This document shows positions 17,401 through 26,386 of a stretch of DNA of 64,000 bases, piece after piece. Position 1 is the stretch's first letter; the number at the start of each line of letters is the position of its first letter. Origin of the DNA: Azospirillum sp. B21. Lineage in GTDB: Bacteria > Pseudomonadota > Alphaproteobacteria > Azospirillales > Azospirillaceae. The stretch is from the NCBI RefSeq assembly GCF_008364825.1, contig NZ_VTTO01000010.1:186001-250000 (forward strand), written 5' to 3'. A program made the position numbers and the translations under genes. The notes beneath the pieces were generated by a model. The model ran no database searches. It was given only the letters and a program-made list of their open reading frames with translations, and had not been told where the DNA came from.

Positions 17401-18003
17401 CAGGACCGGGCCTATGCCGGGCGCTACCGCGCGCTGGTGGAGCGGGCTCGGCAGGCGGAGGACCGCGTGGCGCCGGGGTCGACCGCGCTGGCCGAGGCGG
17501 TGGCGCGCAGCGCCTTCAAGCTGATGGCCTACAAGGACGAGTATGAGGTCGCCCGGCTGCACAGCGATCCGGCTTTCCGCAAAAGCCTGACGGAGCGGTT
17601 CGAGGGGGATTGGAAGCCGGTCTTCCACCTCGCCCCTCCCCTGCTGTCGCGCGACACCAACGGCTATGGCGAGCCGCGCAAGATGGCGCTCGGCGCCTGG
17701 ATCCTGCCGGTGTTCCGCGGGCTGGCGGCTTGCAAACGGCTGCGCGGCACGGCGCTCGACCCGTTCGGCTACACGGCGGAGCGGAAGATGGAACGCGCGC
17801 TGATCGCCCGCTATGAGGCGACGGTGGCGGAGATCGTGGAGCGGCTGTCGGCGGAGAGGCTCGCCACCGCGGTGGAACTGGCCGCCCTGCCGCAGGAGAT
17901 CCGCGGCTTCGGGCCGGTGAAGCAACGGGCGTGGGAGGCGATTGAGCCTCGCTGGCGGGCGCTGGAGGAGCGGCTGCGGCAGGGCCACGCACGGGCGGCG
18001 TGA
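14488..18003 (+). CDS. Indolepyruvate ferredoxin oxidoreductase, fused alpha/beta chain
   Basis: Single-chain 2-oxoacid:ferredoxin oxidoreductase of 1171 residues, the usual length of the aerobic alphaproteobacterial fused form. Near the N-terminus is a pyrimidine-type domain (FVSGYRGSPLGGLDQAL). A TPP-binding region with CSGCPHNSSTKVPDG lies around residues 450-470. An Fe-S region with VCEGCGDCGKKSNC begins at about 652 and has further cysteines to about 690. The gamma-type domain starts at about 740 (ILIVGVGGTGVVTIG). It oxidatively decarboxylates aryl-pyruvates such as indolepyruvate, yielding the acyl-CoA and reduced ferredoxin, in the breakdown of aromatic amino acids. GAGGGAACGAG before the ATG is a good ribosome site. 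It is monocistronic after a 225-bp promoter gap. Confidence 0.93.
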   Translation: MDGMPTGLRAERDPGRAPDRIDRSYRLDDRYSRAGGQVHLSGTQALVRLLLLQAESDRRAGLNTAGFVSGYRGSPLGGLDQALWQARSHLDAHAIRFVPGVNEDLGATAVMGTQQVESSGEGTVDGVFGMWYGKGPGVDRSGDVLKHANAYGSSPRGGVLAVAGDDHGCVSSSMPHQSDLAMIAWSMPVLNPAGIRDYLEFGLYGYALSRFSGAWVGFKAISESVESSGTVRIPALEGGFLPVEFDPPPGGLHYRWPDLPSLAIEERLAAKVAAVKAFARVNRIDRTVLGGNSGRGGWLRIVTTGKAHLDLMEALRLLGIGPAEAERIGLSVHKIGLSWPLEPDFALAAARGADEVLVVEEKAPVVEGQLKDLLFHLPAGERPRAVVGKTDEFGAPLLPATGELRPWIVAKALVERIRHRFPERDFSGRLAELLPGEAPAAPALPRTPYFCSGCPHNSSTKVPDGSKAMAGIGCHFMASWMDRDTVGLSQMGGEGVSWIGQAPFSKRPHIFQNLGEGTYFHSGLLAIRQAVAAKINITYKILFNDAVAMTGGQPVDGPISVDAITRQLAAEGITRIAVVSDAPEKYDSRSGLAPFTTVHHREELDAVQREMREIPGVTAIVYEQTCAAEKRRRRKRGTMADPARRMVINDLVCEGCGDCGKKSNCLSVQPKQTEFGVKRQIDQSSCNKDYSCADGFCPSFVSVVGGSLRKPEPDRVAARFADDLAALPLPRYGVDEDLAEILIVGVGGTGVVTIGAVLAMAAHLEGKASSVLDFMGFAQKGGAVYSYLRVAGDAALLHQARIDPKRAQLVLACDTVVAASPDALKTVRLGRTRVVANAHVAPTGAFTRDGAKLPDAGALLRSLRRAAGAEQVEVVDANRVVTALFGDSILANVFLMGVAFQKGLLPVGLEALTRAIELNGTGVAANLRAFAFGRLAAHRPEVLAGLGAEEEAPATDLAGIVERRAAFLADYQDRAYAGRYRALVERARQAEDRVAPGSTALAEAVARSAFKLMAYKDEYEVARLHSDPAFRKSLTERFEGDWKPVFHLAPPLLSRDTNGYGEPRKMALGAWILPVFRGLAACKRLRGTALDPFGYTAERKMERALIARYEATVAEIVERLSAERLATAVELAALPQEIRGFGPVKQRAWEAIEPRWRALEERLRQGHARAA

Positions 18004-18010
18004 GCCTCTC

Positions 18011-18694
18011 CTACAGGCCGCCCAAATCCTGCACCTCGAGCACCGTTTCCGGCAGGGTCAGCGTCATCGCCTCGAACGGGGCCAGCAGGGCGCGGATGTT
18101 GGAGCCGACGCCGCAGACCCGGTAGTCCAGCCGGATCGCCTCGATCCGCTCCGGCAGCGTGCGCTTGTGGTCGGTGATCAGCTGCCACGCCAGCACGCAG
18201 CTGTTCTCCCCGTCCTGGGCGGTCACGTAGTCGTAGTCGCCGTAACGGTTGCGGCGGGCGCCGTCGGCGACCTTGATGCGCATGTCCGGGAACTCGCGCT
18301 TGGTCGTCTCGGTCAGCGTCTCCATGGTGTAGAGCGGGACCGGGAAGACGCGCGGCGGCTGGACCAGGGCGCCGAACAGGCTGTCGGGCAGGGTCTGCAC
18401 GTCCACCGTCAGCCGGTTCTCGCCCGGCAGCACCGTGGGGTTGCCCAGCGCCACGACGTAGCTCTTGTAGACGGTGCCGGTGTCGCGCATGCGGGCGGCG
18501 ACGATGGGGAAGTCGCGGCTGTCCGGCAGGGTCACCGGCAGCGCCGTGGGCTGGATGCGGCGCCAGGGGGTCGGAGCCTGGGTCAGGTTGTCGCGCACCC
18601 AGCCGGCGCAGCCCGAGGTCAGCAGGGTGACGGCGGCCAGCGCCGCCAGCAGGAGGGCGCGGACCTTCGCAGTCTTGGGCGGAGTCTCGGGCAT
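18011..18694 (-). CDS. bcsN: Cellulose biosynthesis protein BcsN (lipoprotein)
   Basis: Last gene of the cellulose operon, 227 residues from the ATG at 18694. That start was chosen because AAGGGAG sits just upstream on the minus strand; a longer start at 18715 would overlap the preceding gene. The N-terminus is a lipoprotein signal (hydrophobic stretch ending LLTSGC), so the mature protein would be acylated and attached to a membrane in the periplasm. The body has conserved BcsN-like pieces (SYVVALGNPTVLPGENRLTV and an YDYVTAQDGENSCVLAWQ strand with a Cys). BcsN is known from rhizobial-type cellulose loci, but its biochemical role is unsettled. Confidence 0.75.
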   Translation of the reverse strand: MPETPPKTAKVRALLLAALAAVTLLTSGCAGWVRDNLTQAPTPWRRIQPTALPVTLPDSRDFPIVAARMRDTGTVYKSYVVALGNPTVLPGENRLTVDVQTLPDSLFGALVQPPRVFPVPLYTMETLTETTKREFPDMRIKVADGARRNRYGDYDYVTAQDGENSCVLAWQLITDHKRTLPERIEAIRLDYRVCGVGSNIRALLAPFEAMTLTLPETVLEVQDLGGL

Positions 18695-18704
18695 CGGGGC
18701 TCCC

Positions 18705-20528
18705 TTACCAGTCATGGTAAATCGTCTTCCAGGTGATGGTGACGCCTTCGCGCGATTCCTCGGTGCTCAGCCGGTCGTCGATGGCCTTGAACTGATCATA
18801 GGCCTCGTCGTAGCGCATCAGGTTGTAGAGCGCCCAGCCGCGCAGGATGCCGAGATTGCGCGGTTCCGGCTCCAGCTGCTTGCGGGCGTCGAGCAGGCGC
18901 AGCACGTCGTTGTAGCGCTTGTCCTCCAGCGCCCGGTTCGCCTCCGTCGCCATCAGGGAGGCGCGGATTTCCGCCTTCTGCGCCGCCGTCATGTTCGCGC
19001 GCGGCAGGTCGCGGGTCAGGCCGGCCACGTCGCCGGTCGCCAGACGGGCGATGGCCTGCCCGTAGGCGTTCTCCTGCGCCAGTGTCGCCGACTGCGGCAG
19101 GCCGCCGGCCGACGGGGTGCGCGGCACCGCGGCGCCGGCCGATGCACCGCCGGCGGACGCGCCACCCTTGGCGGGCTCGCGCGCGGCCAGCACCTGCGCC
19201 TCGGCGAAGGCGGCCTCGGCTTCCGACGGGCGCTTCAGCTCCAGCAGGCACCAGCCCCGCTGCTGCAGCAGCGCGGCGGTCGGGCCGCTCTTGGCGATGG
19301 AGGCGCGGATGATGGCGATGCAGGCGGCATAATCCTGGCGGGCCAGCGCCCGGTCCAGCTCGCTCGGCCCCTGCGGACCGCCACGGCCGCCGCCGGCCGG
19401 CCCGCGTGGCGGATCCACCGCCTTCAGCGCCTGATCGACGCGGTTCGACTTGCCCTTCCACGGCGCGGCGGCGGCACGGGCCTGCGCCTTCTCGCCCAGC
19501 CCGTTGTAGGCCAGCACCAGACCTTCCGCCGCCCGGTCGGACGGCGCCCAGCCATTGGCCTGGGAGAACCAGCTCTGCGCCTCCGCGAAGTTCTTCTGCT
19601 TCTGGAAGTACCAGCCGAGCGCGATGGCACCGTCGGCATCCTGCTTGTCGCGGACGATGCCCTGGACGCGCGACAGGTCGGCGGCGGAGAGGGCGCCGGC
19701 CTTGGAATTGCCCAGGCGTTCCAGCAGGCGGCCAGTTTCGAGTTCGGCCTCAGCGGTGCGGACGGTGGAGTAATCCTCACCCGTCGCCGGGTTGGCGGTG
19801 GCGCCGAGCGCCGTCAGCTCGCGCAGCCGGTCGGGGCTGAGATGGCGCGACGCCTTGAAGATGGTGTCCCGCCGCTCCTTGGCCTTGGGGCAGCTGGTGA
19901 CGATGGTCTTGTAGGTGTCGAAGGCGCGGTCGGTCTGCTTCAGCTCGGCATAGGCCTCGGCGAGGCGCCAGGCGTTGTCCAGCCGGTTGCAGGCCACCGC
20001 CTCCGGGTTGGCGGCGGCGGCATCGACCACCTCCTGCCAGCGCTTGGTATCGCTGGCCGAGCGGATACGCCCGGCGCTCTCGGCAAGGTCGAGTTCCTGC
20101 AGAAGCTTGTCCGATGGCTGCCAGGAGGGCGACTTGCGCCGTTGTTCGGCGATGGCGGCGCGCGCCTCCGCCACCTTGCCGGCCGAAACCAGGTTCCAGA
20201 ACGGGGTCTCGTCAATGCCGGGCGTGGTCGGCTGCGGCGCGAACAGGTCCTTGGGCGGCTCCCAGGTCGGATCGAGGGCGCGCAGGCGGGCGATCTCCGC
20301 CTCCAGCCTTTCGCCGTCGCCGATGCGGGCGTAATAGCGCAGCGCCGTCTCATCCACCTTGCCGGCGGCGGGGGCGGAGCCGCTGCCGGGAGCCGGCGCC
20401 ACCTCCACCTTCACGCCGGGGGCGAGCGCGCGGCCGCCGCCATGCGACTGCGCCCAGGCATCGCTCCCGCCGCCGAGCGCGGCGATGCCGGCAAGTAGAA
20501 GGGTCGAAAGAAGGACGGGACGGGTCAC
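18705..20528 (-). CDS. TPR-repeat periplasmic protein of the cellulose operon (BcsC-like position, no beta-barrel)
   Basis: From a GTG at 20528, whose GTGA overlaps the bcsZ stop, it encodes 607 residues. A signal peptide (LLSTLLLAGIAALGGG, cleavage after DAWA) directs it to the periplasm. The body is built of helical tetratricopeptide-like repeats. Recognisable repeat units are ADGAIALGWYFQKQKNFAEA, followed by QSWFSQANGWAPSD, plus GWCLLELKRPSEAEAAFAEA and GWALYNLMRYDEAYDQFKAI. In E. coli-type systems BcsC has TPRs plus a C-terminal outer-membrane barrel. Here the chain ends right after the last repeat, so no barrel is encoded. It probably scaffolds or guides cellulose in the periplasm. Confidence 0.8.
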   Translation of the reverse strand: MTRPVLLSTLLLAGIAALGGGSDAWAQSHGGGRALAPGVKVEVAPAPGSGSAPAAGKVDETALRYYARIGDGERLEAEIARLRALDPTWEPPKDLFAPQPTTPGIDETPFWNLVSAGKVAEARAAIAEQRRKSPSWQPSDKLLQELDLAESAGRIRSASDTKRWQEVVDAAAANPEAVACNRLDNAWRLAEAYAELKQTDRAFDTYKTIVTSCPKAKERRDTIFKASRHLSPDRLRELTALGATANPATGEDYSTVRTAEAELETGRLLERLGNSKAGALSAADLSRVQGIVRDKQDADGAIALGWYFQKQKNFAEAQSWFSQANGWAPSDRAAEGLVLAYNGLGEKAQARAAAAPWKGKSNRVDQALKAVDPPRGPAGGGRGGPQGPSELDRALARQDYAACIAIIRASIAKSGPTAALLQQRGWCLLELKRPSEAEAAFAEAQVLAAREPAKGGASAGGASAGAAVPRTPSAGGLPQSATLAQENAYGQAIARLATGDVAGLTRDLPRANMTAAQKAEIRASLMATEANRALEDKRYNDVLRLLDARKQLEPEPRNLGILRGWALYNLMRYDEAYDQFKAIDDRLSTEESREGVTITWKTIYHDW

Positions 20529-21586
20529 GGGTCGATCCCCAGGCTCTGGGCCGCCAGCGCGGAGAGGTGGAACAGGGTGGTGGAGTAGTAATCCTCGTCG
20601 GGCGCCAGCGGCGGCACGGTCACCATGTCGCCGCCGGCTCCGGCAAGGCGGCAGGCCAGCCGGTAGACCGCCAGCATGCCGACGGAGGCCGCCACCTGCG
20701 TGGTGGTGCCGCCGGGCAGCGAGACGGTGGCGGGGACCGTCGATCCGCCGAACTTCGCCACCAGATCGGCATAGGGGCGGAAATAATAGGGATCGCGATA
20801 GCCGTCCCAGGCCAGATAGAGCGGCACGCGCACGGCGTCGTAGCCATACTGCTTCTTGAATCCATCGGCGACGGTGACGGTGCCGGCGGTGTCCAGCGCC
20901 ATCCAGTCCGGCGGCAGCTGGAACCCGCCGAAGCGCGCTTTCGACAGCAGGACCAGACCGGCGTCGGTCAGCCGGCCCCAGCGCTCCCCCCCGGGCAGGG
21001 CGGCGAAGGCGCGGATGGCCGGGAAGATCCAATAGCTGGGGTTGAGGACCAGCGTGTCGCCCTTGCGGAAGCCGTCGCGCCCCGGCAGCAGGACGGTCAG
21101 CCCGGCATGCTCCACCAGCAGCCCGGCTTCCAGCGCCTTGACGATGGCGACGGCGGCGGTGCGGTAGGCCTCGGTCTTCCAAAGCTCGGCGGCGCGCAGC
21201 AGGGCCCAGGCGATCAGCATGTCGCCGTCGGATGCGTTGTTGCGGTCGGTGACGCCGCCGTCGGGCGTCCAGCGCCACGCCACCAGCCCGTCGCCGCGCA
21301 CCATCAGCGTGCGTTGGGTCCAGCCCCACATCCGGTCGAAGGCGGCACGGTCGCCCGCCGCCGCCGCCAGCAGCATGCCGTAGCCCTGCCCTTCGGAATG
21401 GCTGACGCCCTTGTTGCCGGTGTCGACGATCCGCCCGTCCGGCTGCAGGAAGCGGTCCGCATAGCGCCGCCACGCCGCCGCGTCGAACGGTGCGGCGAAG
21501 GCGCCGGCCGGCAGCGCCGCCAGACCTGCAGCCGCCAATCCCAGGGATGCCGTCCCGATCAGCACGTCACGCCGCGATGGGGTCAT
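20525..21586 (-). CDS. bcsZ: BcsZ endo-1,4-beta-glucanase (GH8)
   Basis: Periplasmic cellulase of the cellulose synthase operon, 353 residues. A twin-arginine signal peptide is visible (SRRDVLIG at the N-terminus, cleavage near AGAFA). GH8 marks are the catalytic glutamate in SEGQGYGMLLA (about residue 65) and the aspartate-bearing block ASDGDMLIAWALLRA (about residue 118). It trims or disentangles nascent glucan chains and is needed for normal cellulose output in related bacteria. Its start overlaps the bcsB stop (ATGA), and its stop overlaps the GTG of the TPR gene. Confidence 0.93.
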   Translation of the reverse strand: MTPSRRDVLIGTASLGLAAAGLAALPAGAFAAPFDAAAWRRYADRFLQPDGRIVDTGNKGVSHSEGQGYGMLLAAAAGDRAAFDRMWGWTQRTLMVRGDGLVAWRWTPDGGVTDRNNASDGDMLIAWALLRAAELWKTEAYRTAAVAIVKALEAGLLVEHAGLTVLLPGRDGFRKGDTLVLNPSYWIFPAIRAFAALPGGERWGRLTDAGLVLLSKARFGGFQLPPDWMALDTAGTVTVADGFKKQYGYDAVRVPLYLAWDGYRDPYYFRPYADLVAKFGGSTVPATVSLPGGTTTQVAASVGMLAVYRLACRLAGAGGDMVTVPPLAPDEDYYSTTLFHLSALAAQSLGIDP

Positions 21587-24096
21587 GGCCCACTCCGTTC
21601 CTGATGTCCATGCTTCAGCAGAAGACGCATGCTGACCGTCAGCACCACCGCCGTCCCCAGCAGCAGGGCGAACAGAAGCTCGATCCGCTGCGACAGGTTG
21701 CGCGCCAGGATCAGGATCAGGTTGCCGATGTCAAAGGGGTTGAGGATGATCTGGTAGGGGTGCGACGCCTCCAGCGTGGTGACGGCCGGCGCCGCACTGC
21801 TCCACAGCGCCCCGCCGCCGCGCAGCTTGTCCCACAGCCCGGCCTCCCCCAGGCTGCGCATGGCGCGGTCGATGGAGCGCGGATCCGATGCGGTCAGCAG
21901 GGTCCAGGTCAGCGGATCGGCACCGGGCGCCCGGTATTGCAGAAGCGCCGCCTCCGGCAACTGGTCGGCGTTCTCGGTCAGGGCGACGACGTCGACCGGC
22001 GCATCCTCCACCGTCCAATGGTTGACGTAGCGTGCCGCCGCGCCCATCACGCGCCGCGCCCAGTCGGGAACCCAGCCGCCACCGGCGGACGAGGCGTCCT
22101 TGGCCTCGCCGGCCATCCGCTGCCAGCGGTTCTGGGCGCCGCCGTCGGCCGCCTGCGCCGTCCCGGTGACGCCGAAGGACGAGGGCATGGCGCCGGGCCG
22201 GACCACGCCCGGACGGGGGGTGCCGGACCAGCCGAGCCGCAGCCGGTCGACCAAAGCGCGGCGGTCGGCCGCCGCCATCGGCTCGCCCCGCGCGCTGGCT
22301 TGGGCGATCAGGGCCCCGGCCTCCAGCAGGCCGGCCAGACGGTCGGCGGGAAGGGGAGAGGAGGCGAAGACGGCTTGCGGCAGGGCCGCGACCGGGCCGA
22401 CGATCAGGGCATTGTCGTCCGGCGCGCCGTCCCAGCCGGTGTAAGGCACAACCGCCATCAGGTCGCCCGCCCGCTGCGCCAGCCGGGCCGTCAGGCTCCA
22501 GGCCGCGCCGAACCAGGCGGGTTCGCGCCCGACGACCACGAGGTCGAAGGGGGCCGCCGGCTCCCCGCCGGCAAGCCCGCCATAGGGATAGGCGGTGTTG
22601 GCGAAGCCGCCCAGGCTGGGCAGCGTGACGAGCCGGGCGAAGCCGGGGATTTCGATGCTGGAGCTGTCGAGCAGGGTGAAGGTCGGGCGCCGCACCGCGA
22701 AGACGCAGTCGGTGCCGCCGGCCGGCGGCAGTTCCGCCTCGACCTCGATCACGTTGGGTCCGGGGCGGAACATCGCCATCGGCAGCGGCATCTCGCCATT
22801 GTCGATCACGCCGCTGGACCGCTTGTCGACCTCGATGGCGCCCGCCGACTTGCCGTTCACCCGGACGTTCAGGATCGCACCGGGGCCGAGGTTGCCTTCG
22901 AACGCTGCATCGATATGGAACAGGATGGCGCGGTCGCCGACCGGGGCGAAGCCGGTGGGCAGCGTCAGGGTGAAGCGGCCGGCATAGCGGTAGCCGCTGT
23001 GCTGGACGGTCTGGAAACCCAGCTCCGACAGGCGGTAGCGCCCCTCCGCCTGCACCGGCGGGTGCGGCAGCGGAGCCGGCGGGGCCGCGTCGGTGACGAT
23101 CATGGCGGTCTGGGTCGGCAGCGGCCGGGAGATGTCGGCCAGCCGCATCACCGCCTGATCGACCTCCTGCTGCGTGCGGCCGGAAGCGACGGCGACGAAG
23201 GCCCCGCCACCGGGAGCGGGGAGCGGATAGACCGCCAGGAACGGGCCGGTGATGGCTGCGGCCCGCGCCTCGCCCAGCAGCGGGGCGATGCGGTCGCGGG
23301 TGCCGATCAGCACGTTCTTGCCGCCCGGCAGAGGAAGACTTTCCAGCGGCGGCGAACCGGAGGCTCCGGGCTTGGCGGCGGGCTGGGCCGGCACCGCCGC
23401 CACGCGCGGAGTCTGGTCGCCCAGCAGCAGGCCGTAGGATTGCGCCACCATGGCGCCCCAGCCGAGATGGTCGGCGTCGATCTCGCTGCCGGGATGGAGG
23501 ATGGCCAGCGGTTCGCGCGCCCGGTCGGCGGCGACCAGCAGTTGCCGCATCATGGCGAGGTCGGGTTGGGGAACGCCGCCGTCCGACACCAGCGTCAGCG
23601 ACGAGGCGGCGAGGTTCACCCGCGCCCACAGGTCGTAGGTGCCGCGGACCGTGCAGATGGCGCGGTGCTGTGCGTTGGTCTGGAAGACGATCTGGTTCTC
23701 GCCCGGCCGCATCAGGCTGGCCGGCAGGGTGATCGAGGCGTTGACCGGCCCGCGGAAGGCCGACAGCGGCAGGTCGGCCACCGGGGACCCGTTGATGTAG
23801 ACCGACATCGCTCCTTTTTCGGGCAGGATGTCGATGCCGTTCTCGTAGGTCAGCGCCAGTACGACGGAGGTCAGGCCCACGACCGGCGGCAGGACGGCGC
23901 GCAGGGCCACCGTCTCCGTCTCGCCATGCAGGGTGACTTCCGGCTGGCCGTCGCGCAGGTTCGACAGCGGGATCACCCGCCGGTCCGCGGCGTGGGCCGG
24001 TGCCGCCCAGCCGGTCCAGAGGGCGAGGCAGAGGGACAGCAGGGCCAGAAGGCCCCGGACGGTCCGGCCGCCGATATGAATGCGAGCCTGCGCCAT
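21583..24096 (-). CDS. bcsB: Cellulose synthase regulatory subunit BcsB
   Basis: Periplasmic partner of the synthase, 837 residues. The signal peptide covers about residues 1-36 (cleavage after APAHA). Two carbohydrate-binding/flavodoxin-like repeats follow, seen in GAMSVYINGSPVADLPL and later in GPGAILNVRVNGKSAG. A single C-terminal membrane helix (FALLLGTAVVLTVSMRLLL) anchors it beside BcsA. BcsB helps guide the chain across the periplasm and is required for BcsA activity. It lies 4 bases after bcsA and overlaps bcsZ by 4 bases, so the operon is tightly coupled. Confidence 0.93.
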   Translation of the reverse strand: MAQARIHIGGRTVRGLLALLSLCLALWTGWAAPAHAADRRVIPLSNLRDGQPEVTLHGETETVALRAVLPPVVGLTSVVLALTYENGIDILPEKGAMSVYINGSPVADLPLSAFRGPVNASITLPASLMRPGENQIVFQTNAQHRAICTVRGTYDLWARVNLAASSLTLVSDGGVPQPDLAMMRQLLVAADRAREPLAILHPGSEIDADHLGWGAMVAQSYGLLLGDQTPRVAAVPAQPAAKPGASGSPPLESLPLPGGKNVLIGTRDRIAPLLGEARAAAITGPFLAVYPLPAPGGGAFVAVASGRTQQEVDQAVMRLADISRPLPTQTAMIVTDAAPPAPLPHPPVQAEGRYRLSELGFQTVQHSGYRYAGRFTLTLPTGFAPVGDRAILFHIDAAFEGNLGPGAILNVRVNGKSAGAIEVDKRSSGVIDNGEMPLPMAMFRPGPNVIEVEAELPPAGGTDCVFAVRRPTFTLLDSSSIEIPGFARLVTLPSLGGFANTAYPYGGLAGGEPAAPFDLVVVGREPAWFGAAWSLTARLAQRAGDLMAVVPYTGWDGAPDDNALIVGPVAALPQAVFASSPLPADRLAGLLEAGALIAQASARGEPMAAADRRALVDRLRLGWSGTPRPGVVRPGAMPSSFGVTGTAQAADGGAQNRWQRMAGEAKDASSAGGGWVPDWARRVMGAAARYVNHWTVEDAPVDVVALTENADQLPEAALLQYRAPGADPLTWTLLTASDPRSIDRAMRSLGEAGLWDKLRGGGALWSSAAPAVTTLEASHPYQIILNPFDIGNLILILARNLSQRIELLFALLLGTAVVLTVSMRLLLKHGHQERSGP

Positions 24097-24100
24097 GGCT

Positions 24101-26386
24101 TTACGGAGCCTGGAAGCTCAGGATGCGCCGCAAGGCGCGCGGCAATGCTAGCAGGACATGGCCCAGCCGCGGCACCACCCGCGTGGCGAAGAACAGCAGT
24201 CCGCCGAAGAAGGTCGGGGCGGCCACGCGCTTGCGGTCGAGGAAGACATCCCAACCCACGCTGTTGCCGAAGACGAAACGCGCCATCTCCACGATGTCCT
24301 GGCGGTCGCGCGGGGCGAAACCTGCGCCGACCGCCAGTTCGCCGTTGCGCATCTCGATGCGGTAGATGCGCACGCCGGTGGTGGTCGCCGCCTCCGTCTC
24401 CGTCGCGGTGATGGTGAGGACCGGCGTCTGGTCGGGCCGGGAAATCTCCTCCCGCCATTTCGGATCGACCAGCAGGCCGACGCCGCCCGCCGACACGTCG
24501 GCGACGGTCAGGTCGATGCCGGTTCCGTCCGCGAGAGTCAGCACGGCGGGACGGTCGACGGTGAAGCGTTCCTGGCGGCGGACGCGCTTACGCTCGTAGA
24601 CGACGGCGAGACCGCCCAGCGCCAGCAGGAAGCTGAGCGAACACCAGACCGCCACCGGGACGATGGCGGCGCGGTGTTCCGGGAAGATGGAATAGCGCCA
24701 CGCGCAGGCGGCCAGCCCGGCGGCCAGCAGCAGCGTGGTGACGATGAAGGGCGTGGCCAGCGGGGAGAAGCCGTCCTCGTCCACCGACTGGCCCTTGGCA
24801 GTCACCTTGAAAACCGGGTCGCGCGGCCGGATCAGGGTGGCGAGCGCGGCGCGGGAGACATGGAAGGACTGGAGGTACTCGTAGAGTTCCGAGAACAGCG
24901 GCCAGCGCATCCGCCCGTGCAGGAACTGCGACAGGAAGGCGGCGGCGAAGACGTGCGGGATGACGAAGCAGGCGAAGTCCGGCAGGTTGATGCGGTAGAT
25001 CTCCAGCCCGAACAGGGCGTAGCACAGCGGCGACAGCAGGAAGATCGGCCGCCAGAACCAGAAGAACCAGTACAGCATGGTGCTGGTGTAGCAGAGCCGC
25101 TGCGCGATGGTCAGGCCGCGCTTGAACAGCGGGTTCTTCAGCAGGAACAGCTGGATCATGCCCTGGGTCCAGCGCGAGCGCTGGGCGATGAAGCTGTCAA
25201 AGGTTTCCGGCTGCAGCCCGGCGATCAGCGGGCGCGGCAGGTAGACGCTGCGCCAGCCGCGCGAATGCAGCTCCAGCGCGGTCTCGCAATCCTCCGTCAC
25301 CGTGTCGCCGCTGAAGCCGCCGACCTCCTCCAGCGCCGCGCGGCGCAGGATGGCGGCGGACCCGCAGAAGAAGGAGCCGTTCCAGCGGTCCAGCCCGGGC
25401 TGGATCGAGTAGTAGAACATCTCGTTCTCGCTCGGCATCCGTTCGAAGGTGCCGAGGTTGTATTCGACCGGGTCGGGATTGACGAAGAAATGCGGCGTCT
25501 GGACCAGGAACAGGCCGCTGTCCTGCTGGAAGAAACCCACCGTCGCCTTGAGGATGCCCACCGTCGGCACATGGTCGGCGTCGAGGATCAGCACGAGGTC
25601 GCCCGATGTCCTCTGGAAGGCGTGGTTGATGTTGCCGGCCTTCGCATGCTCGTTGCGCGGCCGGGTCATATAGGTGACCTGCAGCCGTTCGCACAGCGCC
25701 GTCAGCGTCTCGCGGCGCTCCTTGGCGGCGGCGGCCAGTTCGGGGTTGGCATGGGCCAGCTTCTGGTCGGTGCCGCCGTCGTCCAGCAGATAGACGTGCA
25801 GCTTGTCGCGCGGGTAGTCGATGCAGACCGCGGCGGCCAGCGTCGTCTCCAGCAGCTCCGGCTCCTCGTTGTAGGAGGGGATGTAGACGTCGACGCTGGG
25901 CCAGAAGGCGGGATCGCCCGTCGGCTCCGACGGTTCGCGGGCGACGGGATCGATGATGACGAACAGCGAGGTCAGGAACAGCACGAAGGACAGCGCTTCG
26001 GCCGCGAACAGGGTGACGCCGGGAATGAAGTTCACCAGATCGTCCACCGGCGGCAGGGTGCCGGTCAGCCGCCAGAAGAAATAGCGGAAGGTGACGAAGG
26101 CCAGCAGCAGGACGGTCAGCGTGCGGGCATGCCAGAAGCGCCGCGCGAAGCGCCCCAGCACGAAAGCCGCCGCCACGACGCCGACCGAAATCGCGGCACT
26201 GGCAAATCTTCCGACGGGTAGAGCCGCGAGCGCAAGAAACAAACCTGCCGACAGCAACAAAAGAATCCAAAGCAGAACGGAACGCAGCGAAAACCGGCGG
26301 CTGTTCTGATTCGGATGTCTTTTGATTTGCTGCGCCTTATTGTTCAGGGGTCGAACAACGGTCTTGGCGCCCGGGGAAGGTGTCAT
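24101..26386 (-). CDS. bcsA: Cellulose synthase catalytic subunit BcsA (UDP-forming)
   Basis: Membrane GT2 enzyme that polymerises UDP-glucose into beta-1,4-glucan and extrudes it, 761 residues. N-terminal membrane helices lie at about 30-115. Glycosyltransferase motifs are DDG near residue 200, ILDADH near 265, TEDCE near 361 and the QRSRWTQG (QxxRW) motif near 400. Further membrane helices follow, then a C-terminal PilZ domain starting about residue 600, with RRQERFTVDR and the ADVSAGG element. The PilZ motifs predict activation by c-di-GMP. It is the first gene of the leftward bcsA-bcsB-bcsZ-TPR-bcsN operon; no bcsQ or bcsC barrel gene is seen nearby. Confidence 0.95.
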   Translation of the reverse strand: MTPSPGAKTVVRPLNNKAQQIKRHPNQNSRRFSLRSVLLWILLLLSAGLFLALAALPVGRFASAAISVGVVAAAFVLGRFARRFWHARTLTVLLLAFVTFRYFFWRLTGTLPPVDDLVNFIPGVTLFAAEALSFVLFLTSLFVIIDPVAREPSEPTGDPAFWPSVDVYIPSYNEEPELLETTLAAAVCIDYPRDKLHVYLLDDGGTDQKLAHANPELAAAAKERRETLTALCERLQVTYMTRPRNEHAKAGNINHAFQRTSGDLVLILDADHVPTVGILKATVGFFQQDSGLFLVQTPHFFVNPDPVEYNLGTFERMPSENEMFYYSIQPGLDRWNGSFFCGSAAILRRAALEEVGGFSGDTVTEDCETALELHSRGWRSVYLPRPLIAGLQPETFDSFIAQRSRWTQGMIQLFLLKNPLFKRGLTIAQRLCYTSTMLYWFFWFWRPIFLLSPLCYALFGLEIYRINLPDFACFVIPHVFAAAFLSQFLHGRMRWPLFSELYEYLQSFHVSRAALATLIRPRDPVFKVTAKGQSVDEDGFSPLATPFIVTTLLLAAGLAACAWRYSIFPEHRAAIVPVAVWCSLSFLLALGGLAVVYERKRVRRQERFTVDRPAVLTLADGTGIDLTVADVSAGGVGLLVDPKWREEISRPDQTPVLTITATETEAATTTGVRIYRIEMRNGELAVGAGFAPRDRQDIVEMARFVFGNSVGWDVFLDRKRVAAPTFFGGLLFFATRVVPRLGHVLLALPRALRRILSFQAP

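Noticed and set aside
13876-17988. 1370-residue open frame on the minus strand
   Set aside because: It is antisense to the antitoxin and indolepyruvate oxidoreductase genes, with shadow composition and no domain.
21490-24411. 973-residue open frame on the plus strand
   Set aside because: It is antisense to bcsB, Gln/Arg/Gly-rich, with no domain.
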